Shown: positions 6,675-15,086 of the stretch, piece by piece | How positions within the stretch are numbered: the stretch's first letter is position 1 | Layout: every line of letters starts with the position of its first letter | Assembly (NCBI GenBank): GCA_034004605.1 | Contig: JAVEWJ010000006.1 | Location: forward strand, 1-42,807 | Direction of reading: 5' to 3' | Source of the DNA: JAVEWJ01 sp034004605 | Lineage (GTDB): Bacteria > Patescibacteriota > Gracilibacteria > UBA1369 > LOWO2-01-FULL-3 | Length of the DNA: 42,807 bases | Translations under genes and position numbers: made by a program | The notes under the pieces: generated by a model | Told to the model about the DNA's origin: nothing | Database searches by the model: none | What the model saw: only the letters and a program-made list of their open reading frames with translations

Positions 6675-8090
6675 CTAGGCTTTCCAATTTATGTGAGAAT
6701 ATATAGAAATCAAGACCTCTTGTTTGGTTTTCGAATTTAACAAATCATCAAAGAGAACCGGATTTGTTGAGCTAAGTTGTAACAAAAGTCTTTCTTTTAA
6801 TTCAGAGCTAGTGAAAACATTTCTTATTGCAGCCTGAACAAGTTGTTCGTTTTTATCGTCTTTAATTACTGCCGCTTTTTCAATCAATAATCTTTCACAT
6901 AGTTTGATTGAAAATAATTTTGTTTTAAAGTCTTTTAAATATTCTGCAAAACTCAATGAAATACTTTTTATGTTTTCATAATTGGGAATTCCATCAAATC
7001 CGGCAAAAAGCTCCATTAAATAATGTATTTTACTTATTCTTTCCAAGTTTTCATCATTTACTTCAAAATTCCTTTGTGAATCTTCCAAAAGAATCGTTTG
7101 AATAGTTTGATAATAATTACTTAACAAATTACCTAAGGGTTTGTTGAGGGGATTATTAAAGAAAAAGGAAAAAGTCTTTGAACTAAGCTCATTAAAACTT
7201 TTTAAAACTGACGCGATTCTTTTGATTAATTCAATAGGTATATTAAGAATGGTTTGTGTTTCTTCTTGAAAAAATTTTTCTGTTTTTTTGAGGGTCTTAT
7301 CCATTTCATAATTTAAATTTCTTGCCGCTTTAACATATTCTAAAAAACCAACAATGATCCCTAACTCATTTTCCCATCGGGGGTGCTTATATTTCCCAAT
7401 TGCACGAACTAACTCTGTGGCTTTTGATTCCGAACTATAGTTTCCATTTTTTAATTCTTCAAAAACAACTCTTAGATTAATGAATTCCAAATGTGCTATC
7501 AGATTTTTTTCATTTTCAAGTATTTTTTTTATTTCTTCTTCGGAATCGAGACCTAGACTAAGCAACTCCGTGATAAAATTTAGAATTTCTTGAATATTAT
7601 CGACTGAAAACTTAAACGGCGCAGTTAAAAATTCCTGATAAAATGTCTGAACCTTAGTTAAGAGTTGAAGTTCCAAATTTCTTTTTTTCTCAGCTTCAGC
7701 GTCTTCAAGTTGTATATAATGACTTATTTTAAACAAGTCACTTTCTGTAGTGGCTGGGCGTGTAAAATCGATGGTCTCGTGAATAGCGCCGGATACTGCT
7801 GTTTGAATTATTCTGTGTTCCGAAAATGATTTTAACTTCGGAGTTGCTTGCTTTAGAATAATAAGTGCATCATCTTCACTCAATTGTTTATAATTCTTGA
7901 GCAAAAAAGTAATAATATCGGAGGGGTCTTCCAGGTTCCAGTCAAGAAACCCACAAATATATTTTAAGTGTTCATCTCTTAAAAATGGAAAACGATACTT
8001 CAGTGACTTAAATAAGTCTAATCTTGATTCCAAATCATTATCAGCTGATTGTCTTTGCTGCGTTAACGGAATTGTTTCGTATTTTGACAT
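6675..8090 (-). CDS. Uncharacterised helical protein, 471 residues
   Basis: No family is recognised. The protein is almost entirely predicted helix, rich in Leu, Glu, Lys and Ile, with no signal peptide or membrane segment and no obvious catalytic motif. It is probably a soluble cytoplasmic solenoid or coiled-coil protein. The frame can be extended to an ATG at 8108, but I chose the ATG at 8090 because it better fits the promoter at 8116-8143: the longer start would lie only about eight bases past the -10 element. It stands alone and converges with the beta-CASP gene. Similar large helical orphans occur elsewhere in the window (22231-25902 and 31976-34774). Confidence 0.8.
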   Translation of the reverse strand: MSKYETIPLTQQRQSADNDLESRLDLFKSLKYRFPFLRDEHLKYICGFLDWNLEDPSDIITFLLKNYKQLSEDDALIILKQATPKLKSFSEHRIIQTAVSGAIHETIDFTRPATTESDLFKISHYIQLEDAEAEKKRNLELQLLTKVQTFYQEFLTAPFKFSVDNIQEILNFITELLSLGLDSEEEIKKILENEKNLIAHLEFINLRVVFEELKNGNYSSESKATELVRAIGKYKHPRWENELGIIVGFLEYVKAARNLNYEMDKTLKKTEKFFQEETQTILNIPIELIKRIASVLKSFNELSSKTFSFFFNNPLNKPLGNLLSNYYQTIQTILLEDSQRNFEVNDENLERISKIHYLMELFAGFDGIPNYENIKSISLSFAEYLKDFKTKLFSIKLCERLLIEKAAVIKDDKNEQLVQAAIRNVFTSSELKERLLLQLSSTNPVLFDDLLNSKTKQEVLISIYSHINWKA

Positions 8091-8115
8091 AAGATAAATT
8101 AAATACAATTTTTAT

Positions 8116-8143
8116 TTAATATCAGATCATTGCTTTTTGTCAA
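8116..8143 (-). promoter_or_regulatory. sigma70-type promoter, minus strand
   Basis: Read on the minus strand, a consensus TTGACA (8143-8138) and TATTAA (8121-8116) are separated by 16 bases, about 26 bases upstream of the start at 8090. Confidence 0.6.
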
Positions 8144-8335
8144 CCCGCTTTGTACAAATAATATATAGTTCACAAACCTAATAATAATATTTTTCAAACT
8201 TTTGCAGATATCAAAGATTAAATATTCAAACAAGCTTTTTTTTATTTTATTCTTATGTAGAATTAGTTTTGTCTGATGTAAAAGTGGCATGTTGCTCATT
8301 TTTTACTCAGCCTTGGCCTTTAAAAAGGAGTTCTT

Positions 8336-8821
8336 ATGTTGCTACTTGGTTTTGGGAAGCATCGTAAACGTAGTGTGGAGCAACTGTTTTTTGTTGATCC
8401 GGGTTATATAAATTGGATGATTGAAAAAGGCATCCATCATGACCCAAAGAAGTTCACACCCTCACAACAGAAATGCTTGGATGATCTAATTCGGCGAGCT
8501 ACCAATCTCAAAATCCCAGTAAATTGTTCACTGTGCAATGAAAAGCCTGTGACAAGGATGTACATGGCCATCCATATCAGTGGAGGTCTTGGTAGTGTGG
8601 GTTTTGTTTGCAACCAGTGTAAGTATGAGGGTGGCTCAAAATCTATTCTAGTGAAGCCTTCGTTCCTCAATTCGGAGATTGTTCGAAGGTATGACAAAAC
8701 CGGTGGCAAGATCTTGGTCGAAGCCATCAAGTATGCATACTTCAAAGATTCTTCCTACAAAATAACGAAACAACGAGCCGATGAGTTCTTCGATACACCC
8801 TCGAACTTCCTCGTCTTCTAG
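8336..8821 (+). CDS. ExoX C-terminal-like protein with zinc-ribbon cysteines
   Basis: The N-terminal 35 residues (FGKHRKR...FFVDPGYINWMIEKG) match the short domain found at the C-terminus of exonuclease X and in standalone small proteins: a 'fGK..g', then 'DP.Y..W' pattern. The nuclease domain itself is absent. A CSLC pair (about residues 64-67) and a CNQC pair (about 93-96) suggest a bound zinc, and the remaining C-terminus is basic. A DNA-related role is plausible but unproven. The start is fixed by AAGGAG (8325-8330), five bases before the ATG, in a genome where such SDs are uncommon. A UUCG-loop terminator follows. Codon use (GAG, CTC, ACC) and GC differ from the neighbours, so this may be a second acquired cassette like the one at 1373-1812. 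Confidence 0.75.
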   Translation: MLLLGFGKHRKRSVEQLFFVDPGYINWMIEKGIHHDPKKFTPSQQKCLDDLIRRATNLKIPVNCSLCNEKPVTRMYMAIHISGGLGSVGFVCNQCKYEGGSKSILVKPSFLNSEIVRRYDKTGGKILVEAIKYAYFKDSSYKITKQRADEFFDTPSNFLVF

Positions 8822-8838
8822 GCCTAAATCGACCCAAC

Positions 8839-8872
8839 AAGCACTTTACTTCGGTAGAGTGCTTTTCATTTT
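8839..8872 (+). terminator. Rho-independent terminator with UUCG tetraloop
   Basis: An 11-bp stem (8839-8849 with 8854-8864, one G-U pair) is closed by the stable TTCG loop and followed by TTCATTTT. It ends at the 3' end of the convergent desaturase gene. Confidence 0.9.
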
Positions 8873-10382
8873 AAATGTATAAATTCTTTGTCGTGAAAGG
8901 AATTTTTTCTTTCTTGCAAATCATATTTGCGCTTATTCTTGCCGATTCATAGATGGTTGGAAGACCGCTTCCGGGGTGTGTTCCACCGCCTACTAGATAA
9001 AGATTTTCGAGTTCTTCAAATTTATTGTGAGGTCTGAAATATAGCATTTGGTCCAGTGAATGTGCGAGATTAAAGGTTGCTCCGTTGTAGACATTATAAG
9101 AAGTCTCCCAGTCTTTAGGGGTTATTATTTTTTCGTATTTGATGTGCTTTCTAATATCTTTGTACTCTGTTCTTTCTTCCATTGAATTTAAAACGATTTC
9201 TTTAAAATTTTCGGACTCTTTTTCCCAATCAATATCGCTATTATTGTTTGGAACCGGGACCAAAATATATAGTGCGCTGTGGCCGTCTGGAGCGAGTGTT
9301 TTATCTTTTGTGGAAGCGTTTCTGACATAAAAAGATGTATCGTTTGAAAGTTTTAAATTTTTGAAAATGTCTTCGATGTTTTTCTTATAATCTTTTGCAA
9401 AAACTATTTGATGAAAAGGTGTATTAAATTCTTTATCAACACCCAAGTACATCATAAAAATTGAACAGGAATATTTTTTCTTTTTAAGATGAGGTTTTGA
9501 ATACTTTTTTAAAAGCCCATCCGGAACTAGATTTGCCATTGAATAAGCAAAATCTGAATTGATTATTATCTTGTCTGCGTAGTGTTTTTCACCATTTTCG
9601 AGAAGAACCCCAATTACTTTTTTTCCCTCCAAAATAAGCTCTTTTACAGCTGTATTTAAATGAATTTTTGCTCCGTTTTCTTTGGCTGCAAGTGACATTT
9701 TTTCTGAAATTTCAGAAAGTCCACCTATCACATGATAAATTCCAAAAGCGTGTTCTATATAAGGGATAATCATAAACGCTGCCGGACATTCCCATGCCGA
9801 CATACCGAGATACTTTGATTGAAAAGTGAAAGATAATTTTAAGTCATCGGATTTAAAATATTTTCCAAGCTCGGAAAACATAGACCTCCCTATTGATAGA
9901 TAGGAAAAAGCCTTTAGAAAATCTTTTGAAAAATATTGGAAAAATGAGCCATATTCTTTTTGTAAACATGGAAACATTTTGTCAAAGCGTTTTTTTTCGT
10001 ATTTAAGCATCTTTTCGAGTGACTTCTCCTCACCTGGAAATGTATTTTTTATCTCAGCTTTCATTTTTTCCGGGTCACTGGAAACTTGCACTTCTTTGTC
10101 TTTAAAAAGAAGGCTATACATCGGGTCCAGTTTGATAAATTTCAAATAATCTTCTGATTTTTTTCCTGATTCTTCGAAAACTTCGTCGAGTATAAATTTC
10201 ATCATTAAAAAAGTTGGGCCTGTGTCGAATTTGTAGCCTTGTTCTTCAATAGGCTGATTTCTTCCACCGACGACCGCATCTTTTTCAAAAACTTCAACAT
10301 CAAAACCTCTGTGAGCAAGCAACATCGCTGAAGTAAGGCCTCCGGGACCAGCTCCTACTATTATAATTTTCTTTTTAGGCAT
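8871..10382 (-). CDS. CrtI-type phytoene desaturase-like FAD oxidoreductase
   Basis: The N-terminal Rossmann fold GAGPGGLTSAMLLAHRG (residues 8-24) binds FAD, followed by the acidic VFEKD and the second glycine motif VVGGR. The substrate-side 'KFDTGPTFLMM', and the C-terminal 'YLVGGGTHPGSGLPTI' near residue 470, are classic for CrtI carotenoid desaturases and their diapophytoene/desaturase relatives. The 503-residue length fits. These enzymes desaturate or isomerise polyene chains at the membrane surface. No phytoene synthase or other carotenoid gene lies in the window, so the true substrate is unclear; a lipid or an isoprenoid scavenged from a host is possible. It follows rlmA on the same strand by 24 bases and is probably co-transcribed with it. 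Confidence 0.9.
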   Translation of the reverse strand: MPKKKIIIVGAGPGGLTSAMLLAHRGFDVEVFEKDAVVGGRNQPIEEQGYKFDTGPTFLMMKFILDEVFEESGKKSEDYLKFIKLDPMYSLLFKDKEVQVSSDPEKMKAEIKNTFPGEEKSLEKMLKYEKKRFDKMFPCLQKEYGSFFQYFSKDFLKAFSYLSIGRSMFSELGKYFKSDDLKLSFTFQSKYLGMSAWECPAAFMIIPYIEHAFGIYHVIGGLSEISEKMSLAAKENGAKIHLNTAVKELILEGKKVIGVLLENGEKHYADKIIINSDFAYSMANLVPDGLLKKYSKPHLKKKKYSCSIFMMYLGVDKEFNTPFHQIVFAKDYKKNIEDIFKNLKLSNDTSFYVRNASTKDKTLAPDGHSALYILVPVPNNNSDIDWEKESENFKEIVLNSMEERTEYKDIRKHIKYEKIITPKDWETSYNVYNGATFNLAHSLDQMLYFRPHNKFEELENLYLVGGGTHPGSGLPTIYESARISANMICKKEKIPFTTKNLYI

Positions 10383-10406
10383 TTTTATGAAATTTATTTT
10401 TGATTA

Positions 10407-11216
10407 TTATGGTAAATTCTTTGCTTCGTAGAAATCAATTATGAAGTCATATGTGATTTCCTTATAATTATATATTATTTCTGTTTTTGGTATTTTCCAA
10501 AATAAAGGGGTCATAGCTATCAAATCATAAATTTGTTCTGTTGTTAATACTGAGTCCTTTTTTTGTATTTTTATTGTTTTGGCCAAATTTAATCGGTCAA
10601 AGCTAATTTTTCTTTTTAATTTTTGGGGAATGTTATGCCTTTTGTATATTTCAAAGAAATGTTTTTCACCTGGCCTAACTACTATGAGTGTTCCGTTTTT
10701 CTTAATTATTCTTTCAACTTCAGTTTCTTTGAAAGGGGCGAATACTGATAAAATATTGTCAAAGGTTTTATCTAGAAAAGGTAAATCAAAGGAATTTGCG
10801 ACGGCAAAATCTATTTTCGGAAAGTTTTTCGAACAGTTAATGATTGAGGCCTTTGAAACATCAATTCCATAACAAACACTCGTCGGAAATTTTTTCTTAA
10901 CACAGTCGATGTAATATCCTGAGCCACATCCGATATCTAAAATTGAAGAAGATTTCGTTTGATTTTTTTTTAACTCCTTTAATATTACGGACAATAAAAA
11001 ATCGTATTTCCCGCTATTTAGGAATTTTTGTCTTGATAAAATCATTTCCTTAGTGTCACCGGATTTCAAACTTTTTTTCTTATTGGCGAGTATTAAATTT
11101 ACATATGCCTCTTTTGCAATATCAAAATTATGTTTGTTTTCGCAAAAAAAGGCTTTTTCTGATCTAATTAAAAAAGACGAACAATTAGGACATCTATAAA
11201 TCGTTTTTTTGTTCAT
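10407..11216 (-). CDS. rlmA: 23S rRNA (guanine-N1) methyltransferase RlmA family
   Basis: The enzyme methylates N1 of G745 or G748 in hairpin 35 of 23S rRNA with SAM; in RlmA(II) organisms this affects tylosin-type macrolide resistance. The N-terminal zinc finger ligands C9, C12, C25 and H29 are present, followed by the family block 'FDIAKEAYVNLIL'. The SAM-binding motif ILDIGCGSGYY is at about residues 93-103 and the 'VFAPFKETEVERI' block is near 157. Length 269 is typical. Start ATG at 11216. It is the first gene of a two-gene unit with the CrtI-like gene. I cannot tell RlmA(I) from RlmA(II) by eye. Confidence 0.9.
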   Translation of the reverse strand: MNKKTIYRCPNCSSFLIRSEKAFFCENKHNFDIAKEAYVNLILANKKKSLKSGDTKEMILSRQKFLNSGKYDFLLSVILKELKKNQTKSSSILDIGCGSGYYIDCVKKKFPTSVCYGIDVSKASIINCSKNFPKIDFAVANSFDLPFLDKTFDNILSVFAPFKETEVERIIKKNGTLIVVRPGEKHFFEIYKRHNIPQKLKRKISFDRLNLAKTIKIQKKDSVLTTEQIYDLIAMTPLFWKIPKTEIIYNYKEITYDFIIDFYEAKNLP

Positions 11217-11319
11217 TAAATTATTCGGAAAAAGATTTTATGTTTCTGATGGCATAATAACCTTAAATTTTCGAATAAAAAAGGATTTAATGGATATTTT
11301 TTGAAAAAAAATTTTTATC

Positions 11320-11348
11320 TTGAAATTATAAAAAACATTAATTAATAT
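11320..11348 (+). promoter_or_regulatory. tRNA promoter
   Basis: TTGAAA (11320-11325) and TAATAT (11343-11348) are separated by 17 bases. Transcription would start near 11355, 15 bases before the tRNA. Confidence 0.65.
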
Positions 11349-11369
11349 GCATTTGCTCTTAAACAAGTA

Positions 11370-11444
11370 GCGGGTGTCGTATAATGGCTATTACTTTAGC
11401 CTTCCAAGCTAAAGACACGGGTTCGATTCCCGTCACCCGCTCCA
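11370..11444 (+). tRNA. tRNA-Gly(TCC), CCA encoded
   Basis: The acceptor arms GCGGGTG and CACCCGC pair fully, and the discriminator T is followed by an encoded CCA. The anticodon stem TTAGC/GCTAA encloses the loop CTTCCAA, giving anticodon TCC (reads GGA and GGG). The T arm ACGGG-TTCGATT-CCCGT is perfect. This is the ordinary glycine tRNA, not the UCA-anticodon tRNA-Gly of UGA-recoding relatives. No terminator separates it from the LCP gene that starts 28 bases later. Confidence 0.97.
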
Positions 11445-11471
11445 AAAATAAAAATTTAACCAATCTTTACC

Positions 11472-13556
11472 GTGGGATTTTTAAGCAGAAATTTTAGCAA
11501 ACAAAACCTTTTTGCTATTTCGGTTTTAGTGATTTTGGTTCTCGTCCTCCTTCAAATGAGTGCTTTGTCTTATAAAGTGTCTAATTTTTCGGAAAAAAAC
11601 AGCTCGATGATAAAAGAGATTGGTATGGTTCGTGAAGCTAATATGGCTTTTGGAAACGATATGAACGAAATGCGAAAACGACTTCTTTTGCCTGAAAAAA
11701 ATTATTTCAATGTTGAGCAGGAGCCATCAAGCGGTGAAACGGATACCAACACAGACAAGCTTCAACTTCAGATGTTCAAATATGTGGATTTTTTAGGACA
11801 AAGCGCGAAAAAAGTCGAGACAGTGAAAACTTATGAAGATATGCTTTCAAAACTTTCCCTCTCTGAGACTATTAAAACTTTTCTAACAGAGAATTCGCTT
11901 TCACAAGGTGAGTTTACAAATACGGATTCGATAAGCCAAATTTCTTATTTTTCCGGAGAGATTGAAATTTTGAAATATTATCTTGATAAAAACGAGGGCG
12001 AACTTGTTTTTAAAAGTCCGCTTGAAAGAACGGAAAAATCGTTTGCCAATTTAGCTGAAATGGAGAGCTTTTCAATAGACTATATGCAAAAAAATAAGGA
12101 TAGGATTATTGAAAAAGTCGATAGCCTTAAGGCTTTTAGGAAAAGTGTTTCAGATGCTTTTGCCAAAAATGAAGTCGTTGATTTTATGAAGTCCAAGGGC
12201 TTTTCTTTTTCTGAGTTTTCAGATACGGTTTCCGATATTTTCGTTTTAAACTCAAACGGAGATAAACTTGCTCAAATTACACTTAATGATAGCGAACTCT
12301 CCGCTACTCTCCTTGATTTTTCCGACACCAAGAACAAAATAATCGCAAGTGATTTGTCTGTTTCACTGCTTCCGTTTCTACAAAAATTAAATTCTCTTTC
12401 GGGAATTTTGCTTGAAGTGGAAAATCAAAAAAAGAAGATTTCAGAGCTTATTTCGGATAAAGGTTTTCAGCTTTCACTCAAAGAAAATGGACTTAAAATC
12501 ACCGATACGCCCGAGGAGGATAATATCAGAATTTATTATAAAATTTATGACAGCACAGATGCGCATATAAGTTCGATTGTTATTGAAAAGACTACGGGAG
12601 TTGTGAACATTGTGCAGCCAAACGGCACGAACTCAGAAAACCTACTTTACTTCGAACCGGAGGAGAAAAAAAAAACAATAGAGATTCCTGAGGATATTCC
12701 GGATTACGGGGAAGGAGCGGTTAGTGAGGAAGGTTCTTTTAATATTCTCATTGCGGGCAAACACGGAAATCTTGTAGATACGATGATTTTTACGCATATC
12801 GATGAGAAAACGAAAAAGATTAAAATGATCAGTATTCCGAGAGATCTTTTTTACAATGGCAGAAAAATAAATGCTTTCGGTTATTTTTACGGCATGGATG
12901 AGCTTAAAAAGGTTCTTTCGGATATGACCGGATACAAGCTCGACAAATATATTTTGATTGATATGTATGCCTTTATCGATGTGATTGATTTGATCGGTGG
13001 AATCGATATTACGCTGGAGAAAGCTGTAATCGACCCCACTTATCGTACCGTGGACAATGGAGTGGAGGGTACTCTTCACTACGAGCCGGGAGATTATCAT
13101 TTGGGAGGCAAAGAAGCTCTTAGACTTGCCAGGACAAGGCACACTTCTTCGGATTTCGCCCGTGCTGAAAGACAACAAATGATTCTTGAGGCGCTTCAAG
13201 ATAAGGCGAAAAACTTCGGTTTTGGGGACGCCGACACTTTTTATAAAATCGCGAAGGCCGTGCTTTCAAAGACCGAAACAGATGTGGGCTTTGATGAGGC
13301 AATCGCCTACTACTTCAAATATCAGGGCTTTGATATCGTTTCAAATAATGTGATGTCTTCGGGAAATGTGCTTTATGTTCCTCCATACACCACTCGAGAA
13401 CAATGCGAGGCAAAGATTGCTGCGGCTAAAGCTTCCGGAAGTGCGATTCCGAATTGTATGAACGAAAATCAGGCTTACACACTTCTTCCGCGCAATAATA
13501 ATTGGAATATTGTTAAATGGTTTTTCAGGGAGAATTTCGAGGAAGAGACAGCGTAA
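11472..13556 (+). CDS. LytR-CpsA-Psr (LCP) family cell-wall glycopolymer transferase
   Basis: LCP enzymes move polyprenyl-linked glycopolymers onto the cell wall or cell surface outside the membrane. The start is a GTG that places a membrane segment (LFAISVLVILVLVLLQM, residues 13-29) at the N-terminus, so the rest is extracytoplasmic. About 390 residues of mixed helix-rich sequence precede the LCP domain (about residues 423-585). The domain has the expected blocks: ISIPRDL, KINAFGYFYG, DMYAFIDVIDLIGGIDI, GGKEALRLARTRHTSSDFARAERQQ. The large insert between anchor and catalytic domain is unusual, as most LCP proteins are 300-500 residues. It lies directly behind tRNA-Gly with no terminator. 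The following methyltransferase is 25 bases away. Confidence 0.9.
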   Translation: MGFLSRNFSKQNLFAISVLVILVLVLLQMSALSYKVSNFSEKNSSMIKEIGMVREANMAFGNDMNEMRKRLLLPEKNYFNVEQEPSSGETDTNTDKLQLQMFKYVDFLGQSAKKVETVKTYEDMLSKLSLSETIKTFLTENSLSQGEFTNTDSISQISYFSGEIEILKYYLDKNEGELVFKSPLERTEKSFANLAEMESFSIDYMQKNKDRIIEKVDSLKAFRKSVSDAFAKNEVVDFMKSKGFSFSEFSDTVSDIFVLNSNGDKLAQITLNDSELSATLLDFSDTKNKIIASDLSVSLLPFLQKLNSLSGILLEVENQKKKISELISDKGFQLSLKENGLKITDTPEEDNIRIYYKIYDSTDAHISSIVIEKTTGVVNIVQPNGTNSENLLYFEPEEKKKTIEIPEDIPDYGEGAVSEEGSFNILIAGKHGNLVDTMIFTHIDEKTKKIKMISIPRDLFYNGRKINAFGYFYGMDELKKVLSDMTGYKLDKYILIDMYAFIDVIDLIGGIDITLEKAVIDPTYRTVDNGVEGTLHYEPGDYHLGGKEALRLARTRHTSSDFARAERQQMILEALQDKAKNFGFGDADTFYKIAKAVLSKTETDVGFDEAIAYYFKYQGFDIVSNNVMSSGNVLYVPPYTTREQCEAKIAAAKASGSAIPNCMNENQAYTLLPRNNNWNIVKWFFRENFEEETA

Positions 13557-13581
13557 TTTTTTTAATCGGTAATGAATTTTT

Positions 13582-14997
13582 ATGAATGAAAAGAAAGTGA
13601 AAAGGGGTGAGACAGTTGAACTAAAAATTTCGGCGCTTGCTTTTGAGGGCGGAGGAATTGGTGAAATTGATGGGCTTAAGGTATTCGTGGAAGGAACTTT
13701 TCCGGGTGATACCGTATTGGCTTATGTTTTTAAGAGTAAAAAAAACTTTGCTCAGGCGAGGCTAATTGAAATATTGAAGCCTTCCGAGAATAGAATCGTT
13801 CCAAGATGTGAATATGTCGGGACTTGCAGGGGCTGTCAGATGCAGGAACTACCATATGACAAACAAGTTGATATAAAAAAATCTCATATTGAGGATTGTC
13901 TTTATAGAATCGGAGGATTTAAAGACGCGAAAGTGTCGGAAATAATACCGTGCAAGGATAATTTTTTTTACAGGAACAAAATGGAATTTTCTTTCGGATA
14001 TGATGCCGATAAAAATTTCACACTCGGAATGCATGCGCCTAATCGTAAATTCGATATTTTAGATTTAAAACGATGTTATCTTGAGTCCGAGTATTCAATC
14101 GCAATTTTGGCTTTGGTTCGTAAATTTGCGAAGGAGCACGGGTTTATTCCTTTCAATTTCGGGAACGGCGAGGGCGATTTTCGTTCCCTATATATTCGTG
14201 AAGGAAAGAGAACGGGCGAAGTGATGGTAAATATCGTTGTGGATGGAAATGTGAGTCAAGCGACTATTGATGATATTTCGTTGCTTTCAAGCCAACTTGC
14301 GAATTTAAAATCGGTTGCAGATGGCGAGGAGGATAAAAAAATCGTTTCGATTTATATGACAAAAGTGATTTCAAAAAAGGGTGTACCGAGAAGTGATCGT
14401 CCATATCTTCTATTTGGAAAGCCGGCAATATCCGAAAAAATGATTATTGATGAACAGACCCTAAATTTCGATATTTATCCTTCGAGCTTTTTTCAGGTGA
14501 ATACTTTTCAGGCAGAGGAACTTTACAGAATAGTTCGCGATTTTGCTGTGGAAAAATCTCAGGGAGTTGTGTTTGATTTGTTTTGCGGAACGGGAACAAT
14601 CGGGCTTTTTCTTTCAAAACATGTAAATCAGGTTATTGGTGTTGAGCTTGTGGAAGATGCCGTGAAGGCGGCTCGAGAAAATGCTCTTAAAAACGGTATT
14701 TTCAATGCGGATTTTTATCTGGGAGATGTTTTTAAGAAACTATCGGAAATTCGAGAAAGACCTTCTTTAGTTGTGGTGGATCCTCCAAGGGCCGGACTTA
14801 GCGAAAAATCAATCATAAAATTAAACGAATTCTCCCCTTCTCAAATAATATATGTTTCATGCAATCCCGCCACTTTGGCCAGGGACTTAAAACTTTTCTC
14901 CGAATTCGGATACCAAATCAAAAAGATCAAAGCGGTTGATATGTTTCCACATACATACCACATAGAAACCGTAGTGCTTATTGAGAAAGATTTTTAG
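13582..14997 (+). CDS. rlmD: RlmD/RumA-type rRNA (uracil-5) methyltransferase
   Basis: The TrmA/RumA family makes 5-methyluridine with SAM. An N-terminal TRAM RNA-binding domain (about 1-65, GEIDGLKVFVEGTFPGD) is followed by the 4Fe-4S cysteines C76, C82, C85 and C165. The methyltransferase core has DLFCGTGTIGLFL (about residues 332-344), the DPPRAGLSEK block and the catalytic loop VSCNPATLARDL, where the cysteine attacks C6 of uracil. The 471-residue length with cluster and TRAM domain fits RlmD-type enzymes (U1939 of 23S rRNA), but the exact target site cannot be fixed by eye: RlmCD-like dual specificity is possible. It is likely co-transcribed with the LCP gene. Confidence 0.9.
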   Translation: MNEKKVKRGETVELKISALAFEGGGIGEIDGLKVFVEGTFPGDTVLAYVFKSKKNFAQARLIEILKPSENRIVPRCEYVGTCRGCQMQELPYDKQVDIKKSHIEDCLYRIGGFKDAKVSEIIPCKDNFFYRNKMEFSFGYDADKNFTLGMHAPNRKFDILDLKRCYLESEYSIAILALVRKFAKEHGFIPFNFGNGEGDFRSLYIREGKRTGEVMVNIVVDGNVSQATIDDISLLSSQLANLKSVADGEEDKKIVSIYMTKVISKKGVPRSDRPYLLFGKPAISEKMIIDEQTLNFDIYPSSFFQVNTFQAEELYRIVRDFAVEKSQGVVFDLFCGTGTIGLFLSKHVNQVIGVELVEDAVKAARENALKNGIFNADFYLGDVFKKLSEIRERPSLVVVDPPRAGLSEKSIIKLNEFSPSQIIYVSCNPATLARDLKLFSEFGYQIKKIKAVDMFPHTYHIETVVLIEKDF

Positions 14998-15086
14998 GGA
15001 AAAAACCGCCTAGACTTATGTCAATTTCTTTTTTTGGGCTTATTCGATTTTTTGGCTTATATTTGTGCAAACGTTAATTTAATTTT

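Noticed and set aside
8099..8299. 66-codon minus-strand frame upstream of the helical protein
   Set aside because: It covers a promoter, is extremely AT-rich and has no family features.
11370..11444. Possible recoded UGA-glycine system
   Set aside because: The anticodon is TCC, not TCA, and several genes end in TGA with no in-frame TGA inside long genes, so the standard code applies.
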